DNA from: Rotaria socialis
Lineage: Eukaryota; Rotifera; Eurotatoria; Philodinida; Philodinidae
Direction: 5' to 3'
Length of the DNA stretch: 64,000 nucleotides
Assembly (NCBI GenBank): GCA_905331475.1
Contig: CAJNYU010000014.1
Span: 62,001-126,000 of the forward strand
The translations under genes were made by a program, and so were the position numbers. This document shows positions 36,820-48,722 of the stretch, one piece after another (within the stretch, counting starts at the first letter, position 1; each line of letters begins with the position of its first letter). A model generated the notes under the pieces. The model was not told the DNA's origin. It saw only the letters and a list, made by a program, of their open reading frames with translations, and did not search any database.

Positions 36820-37065
36820 CAAGGGGGAAACGGCGGACTTGAAGTAGAAAAGTACGACAAAGTACGTCAAAGTAGACTACTTGAAGTAGCTCAAAGTACC
36901 ACCAAGTAGCCCAAAGTAGGAAGAAGTAGCTTGAAGTAACTTCAGGTAAATTTAAAGTTGAAAAGTGCTTCAAAGTAAGCTACTTCAGGTAGCTGAAAGT
37001 AACTTGAAGTAGCATAAAGTAGCTCAAAGTAACTTCAAGTCCAAAAGTCCGCCGTTTCCCCCTTG
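36820..37065. mobile_element. 246-bp hAT-type MITE with 8-bp target duplication
   Basis: Ends are perfect inverted repeats (CAAGGGGGAAACGGCGGACT at the left, its complement at the right). The 8-bp direct repeat CAGTAAAA flanks it at 36812-36819 and 37066-37073, the duplication length of hAT elements. The inside is a degenerate array of 8-10 bp AAAGTAGC / GAAGTAAC units with no coding capacity. The intact duplication suggests a fairly recent insertion. Confidence 0.85.
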
Positions 37066-39829
37066 CAGTAAAACGAAATAACAATTAGTCGTAGAATACT
37101 ACTATTGATCACGTATCTAAGAGAAAGTACTAGAAAACACTTTTTTAATCATACGGAGGATCATGTACACTACGGAATAATAGAAATTATGGAGAAATAA
37201 AGTGAATGTTGTTTAGAAACAGCTTTTTTTTTTTATTATGCAATAACTGTGATCCTTAAAAGATCCTAACAGTACATAAAAATAAGCAAAGCAAAGGAAA
37301 GGAAAGGAAAAATAATACGAATAAAATGAATAACAATAATCACAACGCAACGCATCACAGGACAGCTTCAGAGAGAGAGAGACAAAAAAGAGTAAATTAA
37401 GATAACAATAGAATAGAAAAGAAACAAGAGTAGAAATAACAGACAAAGAAAAGAAAAACATAAGAAAGAAAGAAGATATGCTTTAAAATAGGAAAGATTC
37501 AGGAAAATCCTCGAGGAGAAGGATTTCATCCACTTCGTAGTTAGGGATCGAAGAGAGAGAAGGAACTGACTTCAACCAACTAACTATCGTCTCAATAACT
37601 TATTCATTAGATACAAATCGCTTGGATTTCCGAAGACATTTTATCGAAAAATCTTTATTGATCCAACTCTGCCTGAATACATTAAGATTTGCCTTTTCAA
37701 ATAATAACATTCCATCAGTTATGTTTAGAAACAGCTTGTTTCTAACTGTATAAGATTTTTGCAAAACAGATAAATTAGCAATTATCATAGATTTTTTTTC
37801 TAGGATATAAATAATTTTTCATGTCAATTACGATTGCAACGAACAATAAATTTCACTTTATTGGTTTCGGATGCGTAGTAGAACTGTGAGCACAATATCT
37901 AATTTGAATTATTGAAGTAAACTACTCAAATAGACCTATTTAATATTAATAATAATGGTTTATTTCATTCCATTGTAGCAGTAGTAATAAAATTGACAAA
38001 TGAAAATATTCAAAGCAACATGCTCTGTTGTTAGCAATATGCGAATACAATTAATTGCATATTAATATTTATATCACAGTTGTTTTACACAATCAAAATT
38101 TTCCTATTCGACATGCTTTTTGCTCTTTTCACATAGATCATATATAAACACTCTCTACTGACTATTGACGAGGAAACTAATAAAAAGGTATAATTTGGTT
38201 TAGATCAAATTCAAGAAGTATATTATCGTAACTTAACGCTCAATCGATGTTTTTCTTCTTCTCTGGCAATAGTAGTTGTCTCTCATTGGTATTCTAAAAC
38301 ATCGATTTCTGTGTGCCAAAGTATAGTTTGTACTAGGGATATAACAATGCCAATACCAATACCATTTGGTATTGTCACATCCATAAATGTATTCCTTTTT
38401 ATGGAGCTAAAATGAACTTGTTTTACATTTATCAATATCAATCACGAGGTTTAACATTCTAGTGAGTCTCATTGCTTGTGATAAGAAGTTCAAGTTCGTA
38501 TCATGAACGACGAAGCAAACATTTTTCTTTTAACAACACAATGCAACATTTGGGGATGCGTTGAAAGTCTAGAAATGCAATTCACAAAATTCACAACTGC
38601 ATAAATCAATAATTGGCCAGATTAGAATAAGTAAAACAAAGTTCTTTTTGCGAACAGCTACCAAGAGAATTTTTCAATAAGTCTGTAAACAGTTTGAGAT
38701 AAATCTCATCCATTCATCAGTACGTAAACTGATACCTGCTAGCTCCTCTTTTTCTTCTCAATTGAATCAATTTTGCATCTATTTCATGCTTAAATTTAAT
38801 TTTTGTTTTCTTCATAGTTGAACTCGACTTATTTCGCGTTACACATTTACTTGAAGTTAACAATAGATTTATTTCGCCACTTTTATCAGTTCTATTCATA
38901 TGTGTTGGCCTATGTGGAGTACTCATTCATGGATGGGGGTCCTATGAGTCAAAGCGTAGTCGTTCGTCTAGCAGAAACGCAGTTAACTAGATGGAACTGA
39001 ACCAAAATAGACGACAGAGAGACGTCACTGTGAAAGAGAACTCGGTTCGATTTTTGTTTCTCATTATGAAGAAAGTAGGACACAAAAGAAAAGATTTTAA
39101 TTTTAGGATTCACAAAGACTGCAATAACAAGCATTAGATAATACCTAGTGACCAATGGTAGTATCGATTGTAAGTGCAAATGACTTTGAAAGTTATCTTT
39201 GAGTTTGATTGAATTAATAAGTAGATTAATAGAATTAAGTATAATTTTAATTTTCTTTGACTATATTTATATCGATGTCGAACATATATAAGTATGAAAA
39301 TTATTGCCAACATGTTATTAAAGATTCAAAACAAGCAATTCAAAGTTTTAAAAACTATCAATATATGGGTCTTAATACTCGAACGATCTAAGAGATTTAA
39401 TATTAATTATAATCACTTTTAGAAAATGCATATTCTAGTTTAATCATAATAAACAGCACATGTAATCAAACTCTAAGAAAATTCATCTTTAGAATGGCAC
39501 AGTAACTGCTCACAGTGACCGATTGTAAATAGTGAAGTTTAGAGTTTTAGTTGATGTATTCGAATGCGATATGTATTCTTTACTGTTGAGGAAATATACC
39601 AGATTTTAATCAAGTCGCTATATAATCATTCATATAAATAATTAGAGAATAAGCAAAAAGTTCTCCTTCAAATGCGTTTATCATATAAGAAGTGTATGAT
39701 AGGCTAGTTTTATTTTTCATGTGTTTTGACATGCACATAAATCGTTAGGAAAACATTTCAGTCTTTGTCAATTCTTTATATATATATATCACATGTGACT
39801 CATTATTGACTTCTTGTTGTGTACTCAAA
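37066..39829. other. 2.8-kb spacer, no gene seen
   Basis: AT-rich DNA with purine-rich tracts (37260-37560). A small GCCAATACCAATACC / GGTATTG inverted motif lies near 38350. No supported gene. Confidence 0.45.
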
Positions 39830-40031
39830 AAAAGTGAGTACACTCGAGATTCGGTCAGTGTGTCCGTCCGGCCGTTAACACGATAACCTTTGAAAGTCTA
39901 ATCCAATTGTCATGAAATTTTGTGCACAGAATGATCTCATCAATATCTCAGCCGAGTTCGAAGATGAGAAGGATCCGTCAAGAAATGGCTGAGTTATCGA
40001 AAAAATTGTCATTACCGATCAAACCATCCCT

Positions 40032-40067
<36 letters not shown>

Positions 40068-40150
40068 TTTTAAAAAAAAATTTTTTCTCAGAATTATTCC
40101 AAACATATAGAAATCGACTCAGTTTTTGCAGCACACATAACAATCGGATG
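39830..40150. repeat. Dispersed-repeat fragment with poly-G tract
   Basis: Contains GTCAGTGTGTCCGTCCGGCC and CGATAACCTTTGAAAG, a pattern I associate with a dispersed invertebrate repeat, followed by 32 consecutive G (40034-40065) and then runs of T and A. The poly-G interrupts an otherwise ordinary repeat and could be a sequencing artefact. The open frame across it (poly-Gly) is not considered a gene. Confidence 0.5.
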
Positions 40151-40259
40151 CGAATCCGATATTTCTTCATTTATTTTTTTATTATAAAGGATTAATTAAT
40201 TGAGATTAAATTATCAGAATACATTTTAGATTAAAATAAACAATTCGAAGTTTGCATCG

Positions 40260-41002
40260 TTATTTTTTAGAAGATTTTATCTTCTTCAATGGTCTATACA
40301 TAACATCAGTTCGAACTGTATATTTTCGATCTTTTATCAATTGTGATCCTTCATGAAGTATATCATGTTGAAATATAAGTACCATTCCTGTACGCGGAAT
40401 GCATGCAACATTTTTACTGGAATCCGTGTTATGAATGAAAGTTGTTTCACCACCTTGAAAGTTTTCATTTAAATAGAGTTGAACTGTCTGGAAAAAAATA
40501 AACTAATGAAAATGAAAATGAAAATGAAAATTTTACAATAAAACTGCGTTCTAATGACTCATCGTTTCGAGCGTATTCTCCATCTGTAAACCAAAAAAAT
40601 ATTTAAAAACAATGAACTTAAAAGCAAGCTCACTTTACCCAAATGTGGTTTAAATTTTTGACCAGGATCATAACGCAGAAAACGAAGGCGTTCATTAAGT
40701 CCAACTAATTGATGTTCTTTCCATTTTTTCGGTAGATAGGATTCAATGCGTTCGAATATAATTTGTGCCATAGCAACATCATCAATTATACATCGATCAT
40801 TATTTCGAACACCAGTCATCAAAACTTGTAGGTTACCAATATTTACCAATGCTGGGCTGTAACCACGTTTTTCTGTTAATTCGATCCATTGTTGACATTC
40901 TTCTGGTGTAAATACATTCAATAGGAAAAACGCTAATTTTCCATTATCGTGGCTATTTGGTAATGATATATTGTGCTGCTCGATACTTACAGTAGCTGTC
41001 AT
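40260..41002 (-). CDS. Prolyl 4-hydroxylase-like 2-oxoglutarate/Fe(II) dioxygenase
   Basis: Predicted non-heme iron oxygenase with a P4H-type double-stranded beta-helix; the substrate is unknown. Exons are 40639-41002, 40537-40583 and 40260-40487 (212 residues). The iron ligands are H120 and D122 (PHLDG) and H182 (DILHEG). R196 in KYTVRTDVMY should bind 2-oxoglutarate. ERLRFLRYDPGQKFKPHLDG and QLYLNENFQGGETTF are typical of soluble P4H-domain proteins. The chosen start (MTATVSIEQ) directly follows an acceptor ATATAG; an in-frame ATG at 41059 would add 19 residues. No signal peptide or C-terminal ER signal is evident, so it is more likely cytosolic or nuclear than collagen-modifying. It lies 174 bp downstream of MRPS6 on the same strand. 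Confidence 0.87.
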
Positions 41003-41176
41003 TGCTATATGTGGAAAAATGTGTGTGTAACTTTTTCCTTTTTCAAGGTATAAAAACATTTCAGTATTTGATTACTCATAGTTGTGCAATAAAATGAGTA
41101 GTAATGCAGAAATGACAAGAAACGAAATTTTTACTTTTTTATTTTTCTACTTTCAATAACGCAACCAAAAAAGTTT

Positions 41177-41713
41177 TTATAAACGTGTTTTATACAAAGG
41201 ATCAATTATCTTTTTGTTCCATACAGTCAATGGTTTTGTATAATCAACAATATCCGTAACAAAGTACCCGTATTTATCACAATGACATTCAGGTTTTTCA
41301 CTAACTTTATCATCGTTCGAGATAACTCGTCGTAATATATCACTTTCACGTTTGAGTGCAGCCATTACTTCATAAATTTTCGTTGTACCTGACATAAAAT
41401 TAATGAAAATATAACTGAAAAATAAATAAAACAACAGTTTTATCAATGAGAAAACAAAAAATTCATACATACTGTCCTTCACGATATATTTGTGCATCAT
41501 TACCCATAAGGCGAATTGGAAGACGACGTAAACCGAGATTTTCAAATGATTTAATAACACCATTATGATCTAAAATGCATGTTGCCGCTGCTTTAATTCC
41601 CATCATCAGCTCAGACTAAAATAAAGATAATTATATAAAGCTTGAAATCTATCAAAAATTTTATCTACCTTGGGGAGATTTTTGAAAATGCATAATAATT
41701 GATAATTAGGCAT
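41177..41713 (-). CDS. MRPS6: Mitochondrial ribosomal protein bS6m
   Basis: Small-subunit mitochondrial ribosomal protein, partner of bS18m on the platform. Exons are 41669-41713, 41473-41615 and 41177-41414 (141 residues; human 125). MPNYQLLCIFKN matches the S6 first strand. The segment ILDHNGVIKSFENLGLRRLP and the strand GHYIFINFMSG follow the family order, then a helix MAALKRESDILRRVISN. The C-terminal region (KPECHCDKYGYF...) is extended. The middle intron joins CA|T to give GHYIF, which settles the phase. Acceptor TTTTCACTAG sits 10 nt before the ATG. Part of this gene is repeated in inverted orientation at 42139-42235. Confidence 0.88.
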
Positions 41714-41827
41714 GATGAATGCTAGTGAAAAGAGAAATATGGTTCAAAAAACAAAACAAAATCTCGGGAAAAATGTGGATCAATAATAATAAATAAACTA
41801 TGAACAGGATTTTTACTGGTTACAACA

Positions 41828-42001
41828 ATGTTCCATATCGGCCGCATAATACTCTATGCATTAGCGACCTCTACGCGAACTGTTTTGCATATACAGTTTG
41901 TAGTAATTACATGGGCAACATTCATAATTTTCTATTTGATGGATTACTTTAAATTAGAAAAGTTCATTCGTTTTCGATTAAGCCATTATATTAAGTTTTG
42001 A
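41828..42001 (+). CDS. Possible small membrane protein (57 aa)
   Basis: A short open frame starting 115 bp from MRPS6 in the divergent direction. It reads MFHIGRIILYALATSTRTVL, then a hydrophobic helix (VVITWATFIIFYLMDYF) and a basic tail ending HYIKF. The layout, with a basic N-terminal part, one transmembrane helix and a basic tail, would suit a small mitochondrial inner-membrane protein, but I know no homologue. It could be a chance frame. Confidence 0.35.
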   Translation: MFHIGRIILYALATSTRTVLHIQFVVITWATFIIFYLMDYFKLEKFIRFRLSHYIKF

Positions 42002-42138
42002 AATGTACATTGTTGATAGTAATCTTAGAGAAGGTCATATTTTATTTAAAAGTAAAAAAGAAGTTATTTTCAATTAGTAAGTTTCTTATTCACTTGTGAG
42101 CTATTTGAGTTTCTCCAGCGAATATTATACAAAGATAA

Positions 42139-42235
42139 CGTGAAGGACAGTATGTATGAATTTTTTGTTTTCTCATTGATAAAACTGTTGTTTTATTTAT
42201 TTTTCAGTTATATTTTCATTAATTTTATGTCAGGT
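42139..42235 (+). repeat. Inverted copy of part of MRPS6, ending at an N
   Basis: This 97-bp stretch is the reverse complement of 41386-41483 apart from about one base. It covers the end of MRPS6 exon 2, all of intron 2 and the start of exon 3. It stops exactly at the ambiguous base 42236. Either a real inverted duplication or a misjoined contig end; the coincidence with the N favours misassembly. Confidence 0.75.
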
Positions 42236-42243
42236 ANTTTTTT

Positions 42244-42280
<37 letters not shown>
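42236..42280. other. Single N followed by poly-T
   Basis: One unresolved base, then T-rich sequence ending with 30 consecutive T (42251-42280). With the inverted flank this marks a weak assembly junction just upstream of the GIY-YIG gene. Confidence 0.7.
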
Positions 42281-42287
<7 letters not shown>

Positions 42288-42505
42288 TTAACCTTTTTAC
42301 TGAATGATTTGACAATCACATAATTGCGTCATATCAAAAATGTTTTGTGTATAATTCACTCATAGAAGCATCTCTGTTTAACAAACTTGAGATAATTACG
42401 CAAAGCCAAGCTTATTTCCTTTATCTTGATTTAAAATAATTCATGTGATAAACAGTGAAGTGTATATTCTTCTTTTATCTAATTAATGACGTGTGATTTC
42501 AGGCA

Positions 42506-43117
42506 ATGGAACAAATCTATGTTTTAAAATGTAAAAACAATAAATATTATGTTGGAAAAACATCAAATATTGCTCGACGATTTAGTGAGCATTTAAATGG
42601 GGAATACGGCAGTGAATGGACAAAACTTTATAGACCTTATGAAATGATTGAACATGAAAATGTCACCAGTGATTTTGATGAAATGAAAAAAACATTAGAG
42701 TATATGAAAAACTTCGGTATAGATAATGTGAGAGGTGCACAATGGTCAAATATAAATTTAACATCGATACAACGAGACACTATAAGGCAAGCAATGAATA
42801 CAGATCGATGTTATACTTGTGGAGAAGCTGGACATTTCTCGAGCAATTGTAATGTTCGAAATCAGTCCAATCGTATTTCACCAACAGTACGATGCTTTTC
42901 ATGTGGAAATTATGGTCATTATGCCAATAACTGTAACTTTAATCGTAAGACAATGAGATGTGACCGATGTGGTAGAGATTCACATTTGGAAGATAATTGT
43001 TATGCTACTTTCGATATAGATGGTCGACAGTTAGATTGCGCTCGATGTGGCCGAGACTCACATAATGTCAACGAATGTTACGCCACATATGATATAGATG
43101 GACGAAGAATAAATTGA
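42506..43117 (+). CDS. GIY-YIG nuclease domain fused to four CCHC zinc knuckles
   Basis: Intronless, 203 residues. The N-terminal domain (1-80) has IYVLKCKNNKYYVGKTSN: Tyr5 and Tyr15/Gly17 stand for the GIY and YIG elements, with Arg24/25 and a Glu-bearing helix (KKTLEYMKNFGIDNVRG). That last segment is typical of a GIY-YIG subgroup I associate with giant DNA viruses and some protists. Four zinc knuckles follow: C102-C105-H110-C115, C130-C133-H138-C143, C152-C155-H160-C165 and C178-C181-H186-C191. The last two share RCGRDSH...CYAT-D-DG and look like a recent internal duplication. The role is unknown; single-strand nucleic-acid binding plus cleavage is a reasonable guess. An acceptor ATTTCAG lies 3 nt before the ATG. 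No intron in a region of intron-rich genes suggests acquisition by transfer. Confidence 0.82.
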   Translation: MEQIYVLKCKNNKYYVGKTSNIARRFSEHLNGEYGSEWTKLYRPYEMIEHENVTSDFDEMKKTLEYMKNFGIDNVRGAQWSNINLTSIQRDTIRQAMNTDRCYTCGEAGHFSSNCNVRNQSNRISPTVRCFSCGNYGHYANNCNFNRKTMRCDRCGRDSHLEDNCYATFDIDGRQLDCARCGRDSHNVNECYATYDIDGRRIN

Positions 43118-45662
43118 TATTATTAAAAAACGTAGGATGGTATGCTTTAAAAATAAACTTTAAACTAATGGTTTCTATTAAACTTAGAATAGTCCAATGT
43201 TAAACAAATACCATAAGATTTAATTATTTTAATCCATTGAAAAGTATTATTTTCAAGAGAAATTTGCTTCTTGTTTTAAGTTTCATAACAACTACAGAAC
43301 AAGAAATAAAAATTCAAAAAATCTACATAACTTAGTTTTGACAGGCATACTACACATACAAAAATATTCGGATTGATCGATCAATTTGTAAGTTAAAACA
43401 GTTGAATAAGTACTATTTTTAGGAAAAACTTGGCATTCTTTGTTGATATTAGAAGTCATAAAAATTTATCTGATAGATTTCTTCGATCTTTAATCTAATC
43501 ACGATACTGTTGTTGACCAAGTCGATAACGTGAAATATTTTGCAGAAAGTCTACCTATTCGAGATTTCGCAATAGTATTGCCACGATTCTTACGACAATT
43601 AATGTATATTATTATGATCATACAATTGAATGGTGAACATTTGTCACGTGTCAATACTAATCAATTAGTAATGCTGTCTGGAACTGAAATTACTCATATG
43701 CTTATTTGATTGCGATTACGGTGTTCATCCTACAGCAAGAAAGCTGTTCAAAGCCTACTAATTATTAAAAGCTATATTATATTCTCATAATGAGATTCAT
43801 TGCAACCATATAACGTCAATGTATAAAACACAAATATTCTAAATGAAACACAGACAAACAGTTTAGAAATAAGTGCATTTACAACTTGTATAATCAACCG
43901 TAACTGTTACAACAAATTAGTAAAAGCATTTTATTATTTTTAACAGTATTCTATGTGAAGCAGTGCTTGTCTAAACTCCGTATGATTCGTTGTTCATAAT
44001 AGATACGTAGAAGAAAAAAGTCATGAGTAAAACAAGCACTGCTCTGGATTTCGTTATGAATATTTTGTGTAAAGCAGTTCATCTTAGACAAAACACAACG
44101 TTCCAGAAGTGCCTGTAGGGTATTGTCTGCAGATTTTGTTCATTATTGGAAAGCCCTTAAGTTCAAAGCGCAGTAAACTCATAAATTTCCATTAAAAATA
44201 ACTAAAAATAGATTTTTAGGGTTGATTAACAGGAAATTGCGTTCGTTTATAATAGCTTGTGTTAGAACCGAAGACATTTTCTTTGTCCTCAATAATATTT
44301 TCTTTAACGAATGAACTTATTTACATTGAGTTTCAAATAGAATTTAGAAAGCTGATTATGTTAGTCTTGGGTTTTCTTGAGATCTTACGTTAAAACGTGT
44401 TAATAACAATGAAAAAGCACTTCGCCTGACAGGAAATTGTTTTATCTAATCAAATATTTTCTCCGATCTTCTCCATGTCGTATTGTTTAGAGAGCAGCCA
44501 AAAACAATTTCATTTCTGAACTTTGTCTCTATCAGCAATGAGAAAAGGTCATTGTTTTATCTTTCAACTTGGGGAAAGAACGCAATTGTGCACTCAATTA
44601 AAGCTATTTATTAAATTACAAGAGCATCGGATCTATGAATTGCATACGTTATTACAAAAAGATTCTTCTATTTCATTATTAATATTGTCATTCTGACCTT
44701 ATTCATTCAATATTTAAAGTAATAGAGAGGCTCCTAAGAAAAATACTATTACAAAATGTATTTTTCTCGATTGAAATAAATAGAAATTACGAAAAATAAA
44801 AACAAGCTTTGCGGATAGGAACATGCTAGCAGTGGTTTCTCAGTAAAGTAGAAGAGTGCATTCGTTTGATAATAAGTTACGATAAAAGCTCAAGCCAATT
44901 GTTAAATACACGGTGTGGGCAATGATGCGTTGATTATGTTTTTTCCTTCCGAAGTTTATCAAATTGATATAATTTTCTTGGTTGAATCTGTGGATAAAAA
45001 TAGTTGGTGTTGGTTCTTCTCATTATCATCTAGAATTAATGTATTCACATTAAGTAGCTTCAACATTTCTTTAAATTCATTCATGAAGATTAAATTAAAA
45101 TGCACCATTGTAAGATACTAACAATACTAATAATTCCATTATTGACGCCACACGCAGCGATAAGAATAGTTCATTTGAAATTTATTCGTTTCAATGTTGT
45201 TCTTTTTATCAATTAGACTTATACTCTTCTTCGTTCATTAGTTTGTCTAAGAAATAACTAATTTTTGTTCTATGCTTTGAAATTATGAACTATGAATATG
45301 CTGAATTAAGATCCTGTTAAACCAGTGTTAACATCAAATGAATGATGTTAGTGGTGCAGTTCTAATCGTTTTGTTTTGCTTGTATGGATATTTTTCAATA
45401 GAACACATTTGATTATATTGTTCATGTAATTATTAATAAGAGGAAGAATACGAAATATAACAATATTTATGACATTATATGATTAATTTTCGCTTTGTAG
45501 AACAAGAACGAGAACAAATAACTTATGGTTTTTTCTAGAATCAAGGTGAAACACGCGAACGATAAACAAAAGTAAAACGAAATCAATATGCATACACACA
45601 TACATACATAGACAACAATAAAAGAGACATTGATTTATTCGTGCGTTTTATTATTTATTTAT
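43118..45662. other. 2.5-kb spacer, no gene seen
   Basis: AT-rich DNA between two convergent genes. No supported feature recognised. TTTA tetranucleotides (45651-45676) overlap the end of the GPCR reading frame. Confidence 0.45.
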
Positions 45663-47162
45663 TTATTTATTTATTTCATGAATATTTGATGTTGAAGTAA
45701 AATTGAATGATGACTGTTGCTGTTGCTGTTGCGCTTGTAATTGTTGTTGTTGTTGTTGTTGCTGTTCTTGATCATCATCATCGTCATTTAAATGACTTGA
45801 TGATAAACTTTTATTGGCTGGTTTTAAATTCCATTTTAATTTTTTTGGTTTAGGTTTTGTTTTTAATGGTTTTAAATTAATTGATACATTTGTTGTAGTT
45901 GTATCTAAATTTAAATGTCCATTTAGAAATTCATTTTCTAATTGATTATTATCATTTTTTGAAGAATCTTTATTCGAATGTAGATAATTGGAAAAACTTT
46001 GATAGTTTTGATTAGTAGAATTATTGTCATCATTTATTTTCTCCTGATTGACAGATTTATTTATTGGCTGCTGTTCACGCTGTTCATCGGGCACAGTAAA
46101 ACATCCACATAAGCAACGAAATATTGAATTACGTCCAAGGAATGTTTCATTAAGGAAATAATTACAATGTGCAATTGTAAAGACTTCTTTAAGAAAAACC
46201 GTTGATGTTAAAGAATATAAAAAGAAATTTAATGTGTAATTTAAATTTCTTATTGTTAATGATAAATATCGAAAGCCAATATTAAGTATATTAACTTTAA
46301 GATTTAACTTAACGCTGCCAATTGCTGTTGAAAATAACCAATACCAACAGACTTGATATGGCATTGTAAATGTTATAAATGAAAATGAAACAGTAATTAA
46401 CATTACACTAATATGTATACGTCTGGAACCACTTGAACGTATACGATTCCTTAATTTATGTACTGTTATTATACTTAATGTTAATATAAATATCGATGGT
46501 AAAACATAAATAAAAAAGATTTGTATGGAACCAATTATTTGATAAGTTTTTGAAAAAAATAAAAGACAATCATTAACATTAGATGCAACTATAGCCAGGC
46601 CAAGCGGTGCTATAAGTGCAATTAAAAATACACTAAGAACAATAATCCACGCTTGTCGACGATTAAAACTTGTTCGAATTAAGAATGGTTTTGTTACAGA
46701 TAAATAACGTTCGACAGCAATCATTAAAATAAGCCAAGAATTGATTGATGAGCCAACTAAATCAATATAAACATGAAATGCACATAAAAACGGAGAACCG
46801 GTTACAACAAAACCAATGAAAACTTTATGATTGAGCCATTGCATGGTTACTGGGCCAGCCAGAATAAGAATGTTTGCTAAGGATAACATTGCCATAAAGA
46901 CAGACACTGGATAACGACACATACGTTTACGAAGAAATATTATCATAGATAAAGCATGAGTTGGAATACCTTAAATTGTTAAAATTTATACAAAAATTAA
47001 TAGAATATAATCGATTTAAATACCTATTAGTATTAAAATTGGGTTAGCATATAGAAAAGCTTCATCTGTTAAATAATAAAATCGTGTATAAGCTTTATAA
47101 CTTTCCCAATCGTCTACAAGACTTCCATTGATACTATCGTCGGTATCAATTGTTGTATTCAT
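45663..47162 (-). CDS. Rhodopsin-family G protein-coupled receptor
   Basis: Seven-transmembrane receptor, class A; the ligand is unknown, probably a neuropeptide or amine. Exons are 47024-47162 and 45663-46969 (481 residues), joined G|GT within helix 1. The N-terminus has glycosylation-type sites (NTT near residue 2, NGS near 12). Helix 3 ends in the ERY form of the DRY motif (MIAVERYLSVTKPF). Helix 7 reads NYTLNFFLYSLTS, a variant of NPxxY with the Pro missing. Conserved cysteines occur before helix 3 (FLCAFHVYIDLVG) and in the second extracellular loop (NDCLLF). The cytoplasmic tail is long, with a cysteine cluster (CLCGCF), Asn/Asp-rich stretches and a Gln-rich run encoded by 45717-45768. 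An acceptor CTCTGTAG precedes the start. Confidence 0.87.
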
Positions 47163-48722
47163 TATTTGAATCTACAGAGATTACGTATTTTTCATCTACA
47201 AAATAGCATATCTATATATATACATAAAGAGAGAGAGAATACAGCGTATGATTTTTGTTTCTATAGAAATATCATGTTATAAAATTTCGAAGACGACTAT
47301 TTCAGTCTTCTTTTTTTCCACTTGGCTAAATTTACTATTCATAGAATGAACACGACGCGTACAAAAAAGGTAGTGATAGAAGAATAATATTTCTATACTT
47401 AGCCTACCACAGAATGTGAGGGGAGGGGGGCGAAATTTTCTCATTGTTACAACTCAATTAACTGTTTGAAGGCGTTTACAGACATATAGGAAAATTTAAA
47501 AGCTATCTAATATGACAAGAAATTCTATTAGAAACTCTTTAAAAAAAAGAAAACTTGGTTAATAAAGAAAAAGAAAATGAGGCAGACTTACATTTTGTTG
47601 TTATTCAAGTAATTTATATTGAATAATACTCATAAAAATATATGGTGTTTTTTTTAATATTTTAAGTAAAAAGTATGATATATCTATTTCTCCGATAAAC
47701 TAATATATGATTTCTTTTTTGTTTTCCTCTCAAGATCTTAAAACGTCTGCTGTATTTAATTATTCTCAGGTAGAAAATTTATTTCATTCTTTCTGTATAT
47801 AACAGATGGATGAACAAAACAAATTTCTGGGGAACACTGCTGGTCGCCTAATACATTTTCTAGACGAGGCAAAAATATCATCATCAACATTATATTTTGC
47901 TCATGTCGACATAGAATAGAAAGGAAAAAAATAGAGGAGAATACAGCCGGCATTTGCCACGCTTCAACTTAGCTTTAGGCAATAGCATCTTCCGTGGTAC
48001 AGATCTATAGACAACAATGATCCTATATGTCTGATTTAAGTCTCATTCAAGTATTGAGCATATTGTTTATGCTTTTGACTGATTTTCGATTGTTACAAAC
48101 GGAAAAAATTAATTGACATCGTATGAGATTTTTATATAATCTAGCAGTCTAATTCTATTACGACAAATCGCGTCAATAACGATCAATATTCAAAAATAGC
48201 TAGCAGCAGAAAGTCAAGTTAGCTGAAGAATTTTATATAGAAATCATTAATAATCGACTTCTCCACGTAACACGCTACTGCGCAGATCAAGTTTTAAAAA
48301 ATTTGCTTTTCGATGTGGACAGATCTAAGCGCATTTTTTGGTACAGTGTTTTACGCTGATTATGAATTTGGACTTTTTTTTTAAAAATTGAGTTTTGACA
48401 TCGAAACCGCGTTTTAAAGTTTTCAAAAATCGTATTTTCAATTCTCTAACCAAGAAATTTAAAACAAAAATGCAGATTAATATACCATTCGATGCAGAAT
48501 TTGATTCTCTACAAAATGACCTATTTATTTTTTACTCTCATTCCTCAGAACAACTTCTAAGCTTTTGCACAGTTTCTAACTTACTGTAAAGTTATTGAGC
48601 GCCTATTTCAATGTAGCAACTTGACTTTTCTAAAGAAGGATATATGTACGGCAGTGATCAATATATGTAAACATTAAAATTTTTTAAGCAAGTTAAGTGC
48701 TTCAAATTCGGTCGACAAAAAA
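47163..48722. other. Spacer upstream of the GPCR, no gene seen
   Basis: About 1.6 kb of AT-rich DNA with a G-rich stretch near 47418-47431 (GTGAGGGGAGGGGGGCG). Presumed to include the receptor promoter. Confidence 0.4.

Noticed and set aside
39922-40110. Frame containing a poly-glycine run
   Set aside because: Created by the 32-G tract inside a dispersed repeat.
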